DNA of 64,000 bases. Source: Rhizosphaericola mali (GTDB lineage: Bacteria; Bacteroidota; Bacteroidia; Chitinophagales; Chitinophagaceae). Below are positions 44,989 through 54,086 of the stretch, piece by piece; the first letter of the stretch is position 1, and every line of letters starts with the position of its first letter. The stretch is taken from positions 2,170,001 through 2,234,000 of the forward strand of contig NZ_CP044016.1 in the NCBI RefSeq assembly GCF_004337365.2. Reading direction: 5' to 3'. The notes under the pieces are model-generated. The model did no database searches. It was not told where the DNA came from and saw only the letters and a program-made list of their open reading frames with translations. The translations under genes were made by a program, and so were the position numbers.

Positions 44989-46074
44989 CTAAATATCTTT
45001 TTGGATAATTGCAGTTGGTGGAATTCCAAAATGCTTTTTAAATGCCTTATCAAAGGCATGTAAAGAAGAATAGCCCAGATAATCAGCAATATCAGATGGT
45101 CTCAGGTTACTGGATAAAAGCATTTGATGTGCTTTTTCCATTCTCATTTTATGCCAGTAACGCAATGGGGACGTTCCGGTCTTTAATGAAAACATCTTTT
45201 TAAAAGTGGTTGTGTTGATATGAAGCATTCTCGACATTTTCCTAATACCTGGGAATTCAGATAGATCCGTAGACAACATTAGTAGAATTTTTTCCATTTC
45301 TTCCGAATAGTTCGCATAATATGAAATTTTCGTTTTCGGTGACGTTGGGTTTAACAAAAGACTGAGAAATGTCTTTATAGTTAATCCAACTATAAATGTA
45401 TCAGGTCTGGTTTCACTTCTTAGGTAATCTAAAAGAAATGTGGCAACCGAACGTGCTTGTCCATCTAAAAAAGGTCTATTTTTTTCAATTGATGGAAATA
45501 TCCTGAACAATAATTTCCTCGTTACAAGATATTTTGCATTTGGATAGTGCAGTGCGAAATCTCTGACATAGTCTTTGGGCATGAAAATTAAAAGTATCTG
45601 CCCATTCACCTCTTCGTTTATCGAAAATAATAATTTTTTAGGGGGAATTGAATATAAACTATATTGACCCGAGACCTGATCGGTGGAGCTCTTTATATTA
45701 CCAAAATGATAACGGCTCTTACCCCTTAACTGAACAGTAATAACAACCATATCCATATTTGCTGTTAACTCTATTTGGTAACGTAAATACGTTTCATAAG
45801 TTAATAGATAAAGATGTACTCCTGGACTTATATGCAGGATTTTCTGAACGTCAACTTTTAACTGATTAGTGCTTACGTGGTATTTGAGTGCAGAGGTCCA
45901 TATGAGTTGATCCTCTATTACAATTCCACCCTTTACAACACCATTGAAATCGCCCCTTCTTTTGAATTCAAACAGTAGTTCCATAGTCTCACTTTTCTCT
46001 TTGGACAACAAATATTTCCTTTTGGATAACACCTTCAATCCTTTGTCTGAATAGATTTGGAATAGAACTGTCAC
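44989..46074 (-). CDS. AraC-family transcriptional regulator
   Basis: A 361-residue regulator. The C-terminal ~100 residues hold two helix-turn-helix motifs: FPGIRKMSRMLHINTTTFKK MF and LRPSDIADYLGYSSLHAFDK AFKKHFGIPP. The N-terminal part is a beta-rich sensory domain of no obvious class. It is divergent from the gene at 46094 and upstream of the small secreted protein on its own strand. It likely regulates that gene and maybe the susCD cargo. Confidence 0.88.
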   Translation of the reverse strand: MTVLFQIYSDKGLKVLSKRKYLLSKEKSETMELLFEFKRRGDFNGVVKGGIVIEDQLIWTSALKYHVSTNQLKVDVQKILHISPGVHLYLLTYETYLRYQIELTANMDMVVITVQLRGKSRYHFGNIKSSTDQVSGQYSLYSIPPKKLLFSINEEVNGQILLIFMPKDYVRDFALHYPNAKYLVTRKLLFRIFPSIEKNRPFLDGQARSVATFLLDYLRSETRPDTFIVGLTIKTFLSLLLNPTSPKTKISYYANYSEEMEKILLMLSTDLSEFPGIRKMSRMLHINTTTFKKMFSLKTGTSPLRYWHKMRMEKAHQMLLSSNLRPSDIADYLGYSSLHAFDKAFKKHFGIPPTAIIQKDI

Positions 46075-46093
46075 CCATTAAAATTACGTAAAA

Positions 46094-46696
46094 ATGAATA
46101 ACCAATACTTTTGGGAAAAAAGAACGAAACCTTCAAAACATTGGCTTGTAAGCACTACACCATTACTTTACAGTTTCAGGCCAAAAAACATATCCTTAGT
46201 TTTTTTAATTTCTTTGATGGATTTGCGTAGGGATCTACCATTACTGATAGAGTGGACACATCCAACCTTTCCAAGCAACAAATGGAGTATCCGATACCCT
46301 GAAACCTCTGATCAAAGGACATTTTTTGAATTTTATACCAAAGAGTTATCCACCCGCATGAGACTCTTTCCGTTCGTCATAAAGGAACATGAAAATATAT
46401 TCTTATTTTTTGATTGCCTACAAGACAAAAGAGACAAGGGCAAGAAAAGCAATCCCTGTGCATACGTATTCTTTCATTATCCACCCAGAAATGATTTTAT
46501 AGAAATGAAAAGTTATCTTTTATTGATGAGTCCTTTTGTCGTGGATTTTCTTCGTCGTACTATGGGATGTAGAACCATTTTTTGCATCCCAAATAATCAA
46601 GTTGTATTGATTCCTTTTTTGAGAAATTCTATCCACAAAACGGATATCCAACCGCCTTCCACCAATTTTCCTTTTTGGAAAATCGGTTGGTATTGA
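46094..46696 (+). CDS. Hypothetical protein, unknown
   Basis: A 200-residue protein rich in Phe, Pro and basic residues, with no signal peptide or clear membrane segment. Segments such as TFPSNKWSIRYPETSDQRTF and NIFLFFDCLQDKRDKGKK are not recognised. It is divergent from the AraC regulator (19 bases apart), so the two share a very small promoter region. It may be an accessory ICE gene. Confidence 0.45.
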   Translation: MNNQYFWEKRTKPSKHWLVSTTPLLYSFRPKNISLVFLISLMDLRRDLPLLIEWTHPTFPSNKWSIRYPETSDQRTFFEFYTKELSTRMRLFPFVIKEHENIFLFFDCLQDKRDKGKKSNPCAYVFFHYPPRNDFIEMKSYLLLMSPFVVDFLRRTMGCRTIFCIPNNQVVLIPFLRNSIHKTDIQPPSTNFPFWKIGWY

Positions 46697-46765
46697 ATCC
46701 TTTTACAAACTAATTGTATAATGTTTTTAATCGAATGAATAATTTCTTAACCAAAAATATACATC

Positions 46766-47602
46766 ATGGAAAACTATTTAACACAGTTATGGAACCGCTA
46801 CGTTTCGGCGTCAGGTGAAAGTAAAATGGGGGAATTAACTACACAAGACAATAATATGCAAGCAATAAGAGCTATTTATGCTGCCATTCTAGAATTGCGT
46901 ACATTTATGCATAACTATGTGTTCCAAAGCCGTAGTGAACAGTTGAAATATCATAAAATATACGCACCAAGGTTTATTGCAGAATATATCTATTTTATAC
47001 AAGTTCAAAAATTAAACATATCAAGTATTGTTTCTAATAATGTCCGACGTAAACGCCTAGAAAAGGAAAGAAGAGACATCAATCGTTTTTTTGAGAAAAA
47101 TCTAAGGCTATCTGAATATTTGGCCGGTGGGCACGATTATCTGGATGACAAACTTTTTCTAAATGATGGATTACAATTAGAAATTCCTTTCCTAGATGAA
47201 TCAACTTTTATTTTAGAAGCACAATTCATAACAGGTACAGGATTCACCATTGCCAGATTAAAAGCTTATGAACGATTATTGAATTACATTGAGAAACTAC
47301 TTGCTCCGAACAAAATAAATGAAACGGATTCAAAACATTCCGTACAATCCCCATTAAACTGGACTGACTCGGGTATATCCTTAACCGAAATGGCTTATGC
47401 ACTGAAATATTCTGGCGCTATAAATCAGGGAAATGTGGACGTAAAAACAATCGCAGATGTATTGGCGCAAGTTTTTAATACCCAACAAGTCAATATTTAC
47501 CGAAACAAACAAGATCTCTATTCGAGAAAAAATCAAAGTATGTTTATCGACAAATTGCGAAAAGACTTAATTCGTGGTTTAGAACAGTCTGATTCGATCT
47601 AA
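46766..47602 (+). CDS. rteC: RteC-like excision regulator
   Basis: A 278-residue protein whose C-terminal half matches RteC: LNWTDSGISLTEMAYALKYS GAINQGNVDVKTIADVLAQV FNT and IYRNKQDLYSRKNQSMFIDK LRKDL (a helical winged-helix-type DNA-binding part). The middle has KYHKIYAPRFIAEYIYFIQV Q, also RteC-like. In CTnDOT RteC activates the excision operon. Here rteA/rteB partners are not seen in the window. Position just before the cargo mutagenesis genes and tra operon fits a control role in ICE excision or transfer. Confidence 0.85.
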   Translation: MENYLTQLWNRYVSASGESKMGELTTQDNNMQAIRAIYAAILELRTFMHNYVFQSRSEQLKYHKIYAPRFIAEYIYFIQVQKLNISSIVSNNVRRKRLEKERRDINRFFEKNLRLSEYLAGGHDYLDDKLFLNDGLQLEIPFLDESTFILEAQFITGTGFTIARLKAYERLLNYIEKLLAPNKINETDSKHSVQSPLNWTDSGISLTEMAYALKYSGAINQGNVDVKTIADVLAQVFNTQQVNIYRNKQDLYSRKNQSMFIDKLRKDLIRGLEQSDSI

Positions 47603-47716
47603 TCTGGATTAAAATATAATACAAACAAAATAGTTAGCTGTAAATAATTTAATTATTTAGTCCTCTAGCTAGTAGTTCTGCTTTTAAAAGATTCATGGTT
47701 ATTTTATTCAAATCTG

Positions 47717-47740
47717 TACATTTGCTAAATTATTTAGTAT
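47717..47740 (+). promoter_or_regulatory. umuD promoter box and SOS-like operator
   Basis: TACATTTG (47717-47724) matches the TAnnTTTG -7 box. Overlapping it is TTGCTAA-ATTAT-TTAGTAT (47722-47740), the same layout as a perfect palindrome upstream of dinB (TTGCTAA-N5-TTAGCAA). A repressor bound here would block transcription. Confidence 0.5.
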
Positions 47741-47747
47741 TTTAACC

Positions 47748-48170
47748 ATGTTTATTATATCAAAATATAAGATTTCTAATAGTGTTTTATTACCTTTTTA
47801 TACCAATAAGGTTCCTGCAGGATTTCCGTCCCCTGCATCGGATTATGCTAAAGAAGATATTGATCTTCCAAAAGAATTGATCAAAAACCCATTGTCCACT
47901 TTTCTGGTACGAGTAGATGGAGATAGCATGATTGACGCAGGTATCAATAGTGGAGCCATTTTAATTGTCGATAGATCCTTAAGCGCAAAGAATAATTCTA
48001 TCGTAGTGGCTTGTATTGCGGGAGAATTTACCGTTAAAAGATTGATTAGAACCGCTGGTAAATGGTATTTAAAACCGGAGAATAAAAATTTTCCAACGGT
48101 AATGATTAGCGGAAAGGATGATGCGATTATTTGGGGAGTGGTAACATCTGCTGTAAATCAATTTATATGA
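47748..48170 (+). CDS. umuD: UmuD-like S24 peptidase (mutagenesis protein)
   Basis: A 140-residue LexA/UmuD-type protein. VPAGFPSPA (~22-30) contains the Ala24-Gly25 self-cleavage bond. [13 protein letters not shown] holds catalytic Ser60, and GEFTVKRLI the Lys97. RecA-stimulated self-cleavage activates the UmuC polymerase. The stop overlaps the umuC ATG (ATGA), so the two are coupled. It likely gives the recipient damage-induced mutagenesis. Confidence 0.92.
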   Translation: MFIISKYKISNSVLLPFYTNKVPAGFPSPASDYAKEDIDLPKELIKNPLSTFLVRVDGDSMIDAGINSGAILIVDRSLSAKNNSIVVACIAGEFTVKRLIRTAGKWYLKPENKNFPTVMISGKDDAIIWGVVTSAVNQFI

Positions 48171-49426
48171 TTGGGTTAGTTGATTGTAATAATTTCTATG
48201 TGAGTTGTGAACGGGTATTTCGTCCAGATCTCAATGGTGTCCCCGTTGTCGTACTTTCCAATAATGACGGCTGCATCATCTCTCGAAGTAATGAAGCTAA
48301 AGCCTTAGGCATTAAGATGGGATTGCCCTATTATCAACTATTGGAATTACCATATGGTAAAACGGTAAAAGTATTTAGTTCTAATTATACTTTATATGGC
48401 AGTTTGAGTAATCGGGTACATGCTATTTTAAGACGTTATGTTCCCACGGTGGAAGATTATTCCATTGATGAATCCTTTCTTGATTTTTCAAGTATAGAAA
48501 ATCATACGGATGATTTATATCAACTTGGAATTGAGATAAAAAAAACCATTTTAAAAGAGGTAGGCATTCCTGTTTGTATTGGTATCGCACCTACAAAGGC
48601 ACTCGCTAAAGCGGCAAACAAATATGCCAAAAAAATGACGAAGGAAGGCGTGTATTTGTGTTATGATCAATTTCATACAATGTTGGAGTGGACGGGTATT
48701 GGGGATGTTTGGGGGATTGGTAGGCAATATGCAAATGCCCTTATGAAATTGAATATCCAAAACGCATGGCAATTTTCCCAACTTCCAGAAAAATTTGTTT
48801 TACAAAAAATGACCGTTGTCGGCCATAGACTATGGAAGGAATTGAACGGAATATCTTGTATTGAAATGGAATTGGATGCACCAGACAAAAAAAATATGGT
48901 GGTTTCAAGATCCATTCCTAGGAGTCTGACTAAATATGAAGATGTTGAAAATGCCGTTTTCAAACATGTAGATACCTTAGCTATGAAACTTCGCAAACAA
49001 AAACAATGTACAAGTTCTATTGCTGTTTTCGTTCACACGAACAGATTTCGCAAACAAGACAAACAATATTATAATACTTTTAAAGTTCAACTATTACAAG
49101 CCAGCAATAACACAACAACCCTGATAAGAGCTGCTAAAATAGGATTACAAAAGATATTCAAGCAAGGATTTAACTATAAAAAATGTGGAGTAATGGCGTT
49201 TGATTTATGTCCAGAAGATACGATTCAAGGAACGCTGTTTTCAGTTAAAGAAAATAACAAATCAAATAAAGCCATGCAGGTGATGGATGAAATAAATAAA
49301 AGATATGGTTATAAAGTAACTCGTATAGCATCACATGGTTTTTTACATAAAGCACATATGCTAAGAAATCATATTAGTCCTTGCTATACGACAGAGTTGG
49401 AAGATATACTGACTATAAAAATATAA
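48167..49426 (+). CDS. umuC: UmuC, Y-family DNA polymerase V catalytic subunit
   Basis: A ~419-residue Y-family polymerase. Start assigned at ATG 48167 ([20 protein letters not shown]) because it overlaps the umuD stop. Catalytic-type motifs: [11 protein letters not shown] near the N-terminus, [13 protein letters not shown] (second metal-binding Asp/Glu), and [20 protein letters not shown]. The UmuC C-terminal (DUF4113-like) segment is present ([20 protein letters not shown]-like). It performs error-prone translesion synthesis after DNA damage. Intact, unlike the dinB copy 1.5 kb away. Confidence 0.93.
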   Translation: MIGLVDCNNFYVSCERVFRPDLNGVPVVVLSNNDGCIISRSNEAKALGIKMGLPYYQLLELPYGKTVKVFSSNYTLYGSLSNRVHAILRRYVPTVEDYSIDESFLDFSSIENHTDDLYQLGIEIKKTILKEVGIPVCIGIAPTKALAKAANKYAKKMTKEGVYLCYDQFHTMLEWTGIGDVWGIGRQYANALMKLNIQNAWQFSQLPEKFVLQKMTVVGHRLWKELNGISCIEMELDAPDKKNMVVSRSIPRSLTKYEDVENAVFKHVDTLAMKLRKQKQCTSSIAVFVHTNRFRKQDKQYYNTFKVQLLQASNNTTTLIRAAKIGLQKIFKQGFNYKKCGVMAFDLCPEDTIQGTLFSVKENNKSNKAMQVMDEINKRYGYKVTRIASHGFLHKAHMLRNHISPCYTTELEDILTIKI

Positions 49427-49442
49427 TTATTTATTCGATCCA

Positions 49443-49844
49443 TTATTTATCCTTTTTTAATGCATCACCTTTTGTGGATTCCAAGGCCCACCAGATTAAA
49501 AATGGTTGAAAAAAAAGTCGCGCAAGCCGCTTTTCATCCGTATCTAAACCAAAGCTATTTTTCTTATTAACATACTGAGCAATATTTCCAGGAAAAACTG
49601 CCGCAAAGAAAAGTCCCGTTATCTTCCCCATGGTTACTCTATGTTTTTTAGGTGCCATTAATAGTCCCGTTCCTAGCGCGATTTCTGCATATCCAGAATA
49701 AACCACCGTATCATCTTTGTCTAATGGAATCCAGTTGGGAACTTGTGCTTTAAATTCCTTACGCTTAAAGGTCAAATGCGCAATACCTGCTGTTACAAGG
49801 AAACTTCCCAATGCTAATCTTCCCAGTATTTTAGTTGTACTCAT
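49443..49844 (-). CDS. DoxX-like membrane protein
   Basis: A 133-residue membrane protein with DoxX-family features: LGRLALGSFLVTAGIAHLTF, then VVYSGYAEIALGTGLLMAP, then ITGLFFAAVFPGNIAQYV and a C-terminal FQPFLIWWALEST. Four hydrophobic segments. Its upstream sequence has TTGCTAA followed by TTAGATAA (49873-49859 on the minus strand), reminiscent of the umuD/dinB box but with a shorter spacer. Role in the mutagenesis module is unclear; DoxX proteins act in membrane or redox processes. Confidence 0.75.
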   Translation of the reverse strand: MSTTKILGRLALGSFLVTAGIAHLTFKRKEFKAQVPNWIPLDKDDTVVYSGYAEIALGTGLLMAPKKHRVTMGKITGLFFAAVFPGNIAQYVNKKNSFGLDTDEKRLARLFFQPFLIWWALESTKGDALKKDK

Positions 49845-50023
49845 AGTGTTATTTTCTTATCTAACATTAGCAACATTCAAAAGGTTTGAATATCAAATTA
49901 TTGACAATAAAATTTCCTTCTGTATAAATATATAATATGCATTTTCTCCATGAATCCCTGTAAATCTTACAACAGTTTTTGCTTTCAAATTAGATTTTCT
50001 GTTTCCATTTTAGTTTCAGCATT

Positions 50024-51103
50024 TTAAAATAAGGCTAATTGAGCGCTATTCCATTTGTTATCGTTGTCTATAAAGTTGGAAATACCAACACCTAACAATC
50101 TTATTTTTTGACTTTTCAAATCTAGGTTTCCAATGATTTTATCCAATAAAGATAGCATTGCTGGCTTGTCATAAATAGCAAAAGGGGTAGATAAACTTCT
50201 AGTTATTTGAGTAAAGTCGTGGAACTTGATTTTTACCGTTAAAGTTCGTCCATTAAGTTTACGTTTATCTAATCGAATAATTAATCTATCTACCAATATA
50301 TACAACTCTTTTTGTATCTTTTCAAGATCCTCTAAATCTTCCGGATAAGTATCCTCCACACTTACAGATTTTATTTCTCTATAGGATTGCACTGGTCGAT
50401 CATCAATACCACGAACAATCTGATAGAAAAAATGACCCATTTTGCCAAAATGAAACACCAATTCATTCTCCGTCATTTTTTTTAGGTCTTTCCCTTTGAA
50501 TAGACCCAATTTTTGCATTTTTTCGGTAGTCACTTTACCCACTCCATAAAATTTGTTTACATCAAGAGATTCCATAAACGATTCCACTCTAGAGGGGCCA
50601 ATAAATGTTAACCCAGCTGGCTTTTGCAGATCGGATGCTACTTTAGCTAAAAATTTATTGATAGACACCCCTGCTGATATCGTCAAATTTAATTCACTTA
50701 GAACTGCTGTTTGGATAGATTGAGCAATCTCAATGGCAGATCCAATTCCCAATTTGTCTTCCGTAACATCTAGATAAGCTTCATCAAGCGATAGTGGTTC
50801 TATGATATCCGTGTATCGATGCAAAATTTGATGAAATGATCTTGAAACCTCTTTGTAAACATCAAATCTAGGGGGAACAAATAGAACTTCTGGACATAGT
50901 TTCTGGGCCGTTTTGGAGGACATTGCAGAACGTATTCCAAATTTTCTTGCCTCATAACTGGCAGTAGCGACCACTCCTCCCCTTCCTTCTGGAGAACCTC
51001 CCACAACAATAGGTTTCCCTCTATACTAGGGAAAATCTCTTTGTTCCACAGAAGCATAAAAGGCATCCATATCCATATGTATAATCTTGCGATTAGGTGA
51101 CAT
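50024..51103 (-). pseudogene. dinB: dinB (DNA polymerase IV) interrupted by an in-frame stop codon
   Basis: The full gene would start at ATG 51103 (MSPNRKIIHMDMDAFYASVE). After QRDFP the codon at 51028-51026 is TAG, where polymerase IV proteins usually have Glu or another residue before YRGKP. The frame then continues intact: IVVGGSPEGRGGVVATASYE, PLSLDEAYLDVTEDKLGIGS (Asp-Glu pair), GVSINKFLAKVASDLQKPAG and the little-finger domain ending SAQLALF. Total 360 codons. Reinitiation after the stop would lose the metal-binding Asp of the DMDAFYASVE motif, so the product is probably inactive unless the stop is read through or is a sequencing error. Confidence 0.85.
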
Positions 51104-51165
51104 ACTACTGTACTTAATTCCAAACTATTAAAATGGTTCCATTCAAAAGTAATCAATTTTTATGA

Positions 51166-51184
51166 TTGCTAATATATTTAGCAA
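51166..51184. promoter_or_regulatory. Perfect palindrome upstream of dinB (SOS-like operator candidate)
   Basis: TTGCTAA-TATAT-TTAGCAA, 7-bp arms and a 5-bp spacer, 63 bases before the dinB ATG and between SRAP and dinB. The same architecture occurs before umuD (47722-47740). Confidence 0.5.
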
Positions 51185-51251
51185 ATTGTAAAATACGCGT
51201 TTTAGTGTTGCAACCAATTGAGTAGCCGATTTTAATTAGAAATAGGTTGGA

Positions 51252-51953
51252 TCAATCAATAGCATTTTGAATAGTTGCGGTATTGGTATCTTCTCCACGC
51301 ATTCCCGTAACCCGAACTACATGTTTGGCTTCCAAAATGCCATCTTCAAACGGTTGCATAAGATTTTCAATTTCAGTTTTAGATTCTGCATTTAACCAGT
51401 CAGTCCATTTGTTTTCTGGAACAATTAAAGGCATACGCTTTTTAATGTTATGAATCTTTGTCAATAGTTCATTAGCTGTAGTTGTAATAATTGAAAATGT
51501 ATTATAATACTCACCGGTTTGTTTATCTGTCCATGGGGCATAAACTATTGCTAAGGTAAATATTTGATGTTCGGGAAAACTGAGATAGTAGTTATCCGTT
51601 TGTTTTTGACCTTTTACTTGATGTGGCTCATAAAATCCATCGACCAACAATAGTCCTCTATTTTTAAGTATATAAGGCGCATAACTTTTCTTCTCAAAAA
51701 TGGATTCAGATTCTGCATTTAATGTATTGGCGTATTTTTTCGCATCTTCTTCCGTCTTTACCCAAAATGGCAAAAGTTTCCATCTGGAAGGCTGGATCAA
51801 TTTAACATCTGTATTTAAAATCGTTGGCAGAAACGGACGGGCAAATCCAGAAACATGAAAAAAGCTTTCCATTTCTGTTTGGATGACTAAGCCCTTTGTT
51901 TTTGCAAACTTTTCTATTTTTTCTTTCGGCGCTGTTGATACATGGTAACACAT
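51252..51953 (-). CDS. SRAP/HMCES-family (YedK-like) abasic-site shield protein
   Basis: A 233-residue SOS-response-associated peptidase family protein. The key residues are present: Cys2 (MCYHVS), which crosslinks abasic sites; ANTLNAESE with Asn79; VDGFYEPH with Glu109; and KIHNIKKRMPLIV with His168 and the RMP motif. It protects abasic DNA, which fits its companion polymerases and damage genes. Intact and typical length. It faces the tra operon promoter. Confidence 0.9.
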   Translation of the reverse strand: MCYHVSTAPKEKIEKFAKTKGLVIQTEMESFFHVSGFARPFLPTILNTDVKLIQPSRWKLLPFWVKTEEDAKKYANTLNAESESIFEKKSYAPYILKNRGLLLVDGFYEPHQVKGQKQTDNYYLSFPEHQIFTLAIVYAPWTDKQTGEYYNTFSIITTTANELLTKIHNIKKRMPLIVPENKWTDWLNAESKTEIENLMQPFEDGILEAKHVVRVTGMRGEDTNTATIQNAID

Positions 51954-52262
51954 ATTTTATACAAATTCAACAATTGTAGGTGTGAGGAAATATTTTTTAC
52001 TAAGATAATTCATTTATTTCTTAAGTAAGGTTTGATTGTTTTTATGCAACTTTAAACTTGATTATAATACAACACTTTTTGTATTTCTTATACCAACTGC
52101 TCCAAAATATTTTCAGTTTCCATCAGTAAAATATTTCGATATTTTAACATTATTTAACATCCCAATTTGGTAACACCTTGGGATTTCCGCTTTCGAGACT
52201 ATCCAATTTTGTTGTTGTAAATCACTGGTCATTCATATTATTCAACAATAAAAATTATAGTC
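51954..52262. other. Divergent intergenic region before the tra operon
   Basis: 309 bases between SRAP (minus) and the first tra-side gene (plus). No gene seen. CAATTTTG at 52204-52211 is one mismatch from TAnnTTTG and could be the tra promoter; evidence is weak. Confidence 0.3.
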
Positions 52263-52799
52263 ATGCTTGAACAAATTTCTTGGTCTGAGTATTGGACCAT
52301 GGTAGCTACCACAACTGCTGTTTATTATGCAGGCATCGGAGTCCTTTTTTACAGAAAGAAAATAATTGCAGCATTTAATCGCACTCCACAACAAAACAAA
52401 GCCGATACCTCTGACAATGCTCAACTAAACGTAATGGGGTCTATTTTATCTGAACCGACTATTGCGGATACGCAAAGTTCGGATAAGGAGATTGTAGAAG
52501 ACGAAAAGGAGGAAGTAGCTATGGAAGAAACCCCTGAAAATATCCGCACGTTGGATAAAACAACCCAAACGGGAGATTTAATTAATGAAGCCTTATCTGG
52601 GCTCGGTGTAAATACCAATTCCCAAGAATTAATTACCACGCTTTCCGCCATCATTCAAAATCAAAATTCTGATGGCAGTCTTCGCCCATTTAGAAACACA
52701 CTAGACTGGCATATCCATCAATCTGCTTTGGATAGTTGTGGAATATCCCTAGAAAAGGAAGATTTGGATGCTATCTGGAAAGAAGCTGAATCAAATTAA
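52263..52799 (+). CDS. Tra-operon leading membrane protein, unknown
   Basis: A 178-residue protein with one N-terminal membrane segment (MVATTTAVYYAGIGVLFYRK, ~12-31) and a long acidic, probably disordered linker (~45-100). The C-terminal folded part reads DLINEALSGLGVNTNSQELI TTLSAIIQNQ and DWHIHQSALDSCGISLEKED L. It leads the plus-strand transfer operon, 75 bases before the TraE gene. Such proteins are found at this place in ICEs but have no assigned function. Confidence 0.5.
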   Translation: MLEQISWSEYWTMVATTTAVYYAGIGVLFYRKKIIAAFNRTPQQNKADTSDNAQLNVMGSILSEPTIADTQSSDKEIVEDEKEEVAMEETPENIRTLDKTTQTGDLINEALSGLGVNTNSQELITTLSAIIQNQNSDGSLRPFRNTLDWHIHQSALDSCGISLEKEDLDAIWKEAESN

Positions 52800-52874
52800 A
52801 CCATCCAATTATCTACCACCAACTAGCAAAGTATCAATCAAACCAATTTTTAAAACAATCGAAAACAAAAATTT

Positions 52875-53201
52875 ATGAAATCCATAAAAATCCCTCAAAT
52901 GGTCAAATGTATTGCTTTCACTTTCGTATTGGCTACGATAACGGTAGCTGTCATGGCGCAGACTGGAGATGGAGCTGCGGGCATTGAAGAAGCTACCAGT
53001 AAAGTAAAAAGTTATTTCTCCGTAGGTACAAAACTCATGTATGCCATTGGTGCAGTAGTCGGTATCGTGGGAGCCATCAAAGTATTTAATAAATGGAACT
53101 CCGGAGATCAAGATACCAACAAAGTAGCCGCAGCTTGGTTTGGTAGTTGTATTTTCTTAGTAGTAGTTGCCACTGTACTACAAAGCTTCTTTGGAGTCTA
53201 A
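52875..53201 (+). CDS. traE: Conjugative transposon protein TraE (DUF4134)
   Basis: A 108-residue small membrane protein of the DUF4134/TraE family: signal-like start, then GIEEATSKVKSYFSVGTKLM YAIGAVVGIVGAIKVFNKWN and SGDQDTNKVAAAWFGSCIFL VVVATVLQSFFGV. This is the VirB2/VirB3-like small subunit of the Bacteroidetes mating apparatus. Positioned before TraF and TraG as in CTnDOT. Confidence 0.92.
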   Translation: MKSIKIPQMVKCIAFTFVLATITVAVMAQTGDGAAGIEEATSKVKSYFSVGTKLMYAIGAVVGIVGAIKVFNKWNSGDQDTNKVAAAWFGSCIFLVVVATVLQSFFGV

Positions 53202-53318
53202 TCAATTCATAGTTAATAACTAATAGTGAACAGTTAATAGTTTATAGTAATTCATAACTCTTCATTCCTAATTCATCATTCATGTTTCGTATTTCATAAC
53301 TTCTAATTCATCATTGTC
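53202..53318. repeat. Degenerate AATTCATAAYTC-type intergenic repeats
   Basis: The gap holds repeated AT-rich strings such as AATTCATAG, AATTCATAACTC, AATTCATCATTC and TTCATAAC. Similar strings recur at 58170-58196, 59875-59925, 62197-62232 and 63700-63730. They are degenerate and may be a lineage-specific spacer or regulatory repeat. Confidence 0.4.
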
Positions 53319-53765
53319 ATGGAACAAATACTTATCAACCAATTACATAGCTATATGCTACAAAACAATCCAGATTTGTTACTGGCGCTACAAGGCACCG
53401 GAAAAGTAACCGAATACTTGGAACAAAAAGTACAAACAGCTTATCCACTAATGGATAAACTCATAGAGGAAGAAACCGCTCCCTGTTTTATAGAAGAACA
53501 GTGTATGGGACTATTGACCGGGGATTTAAAGCCATCCAGATACCTATTTTTGTCAGATTTTCTGAAAACACAGTTTCCCTCCAGATACGCACGTTGGAAA
53601 CAGCAAGGTATACTCGTCTATGAAATAGCGAATCTGGAAGCGCTGCTCATATCCATATTCGAGGATTTTGAGTTTGGCGAAAATAGCGAGACCGATACCG
53701 CCTTCAAGTATGTATTACTAAAAACGATACAAGAATATTTTCATACACCAACTATTATACATTAA
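53319..53765 (+). CDS. DUF1896-like ICE protein
   Basis: A 148-residue acidic protein. AYPLMDKLIEEETAPCFIEE Q, then GLLTGDLKPSRYLFLSDFLK TQFPSRYARW and GILVYEIANL resemble DUF1896 of Bacteroidetes elements, whose role is unknown. Lying between TraE and TraF, 9 bases before the latter, it is probably co-transcribed with the transfer genes. Confidence 0.65.
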   Translation: MEQILINQLHSYMLQNNPDLLLALQGTGKVTEYLEQKVQTAYPLMDKLIEEETAPCFIEEQCMGLLTGDLKPSRYLFLSDFLKTQFPSRYARWKQQGILVYEIANLEALLISIFEDFEFGENSETDTAFKYVLLKTIQEYFHTPTIIH

Positions 53766-53774
53766 AACAATACC

Positions 53775-54080
53775 ATGGAATATAGTATCAACAAGGGTGT
53801 AAGCCGCCCTATCGAGTTCCACGGATTCCGAGCTCAGTATCTAGTCTATATGGCCATTGGACTCTTTGCGTTGCTTTTTTTGTTTGTGGTGCTTTATCTG
53901 ATGGGTATAACACTTTATCTGACACTACCGCTAGTGGGTATCTTAGGAATATTTTTATTTTCTATAGTTAGTAAATACTCTAAAAAGCATGGCGCCCATG
54001 GACTGGCCAAACAATCAGGATACAAAGCGCTGCCCAAGGCACTCAAAACGAGGACTATAAATGAAATGCTGAAAGCGTAA
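53775..54080 (+). CDS. traF: Conjugative transposon protein TraF (DUF4133)
   Basis: A 101-residue membrane protein with MEYSINKGVSRPIEFHGFRA, then two hydrophobic segments (YLVYMAIGLFALLFLFVVLY, LYLTLPLVGILGIFLF) and a basic tail (KYSKKHGAHGLAKQSGYKAL). This is the DUF4133/TraF pattern, a VirB3-like component. It lies directly before TraG, its presumed functional partner. Confidence 0.9.
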   Translation: MEYSINKGVSRPIEFHGFRAQYLVYMAIGLFALLFLFVVLYLMGITLYLTLPLVGILGIFLFSIVSKYSKKHGAHGLAKQSGYKALPKALKTRTINEMLKA

Positions 54081-54086
54081 AGAGGA

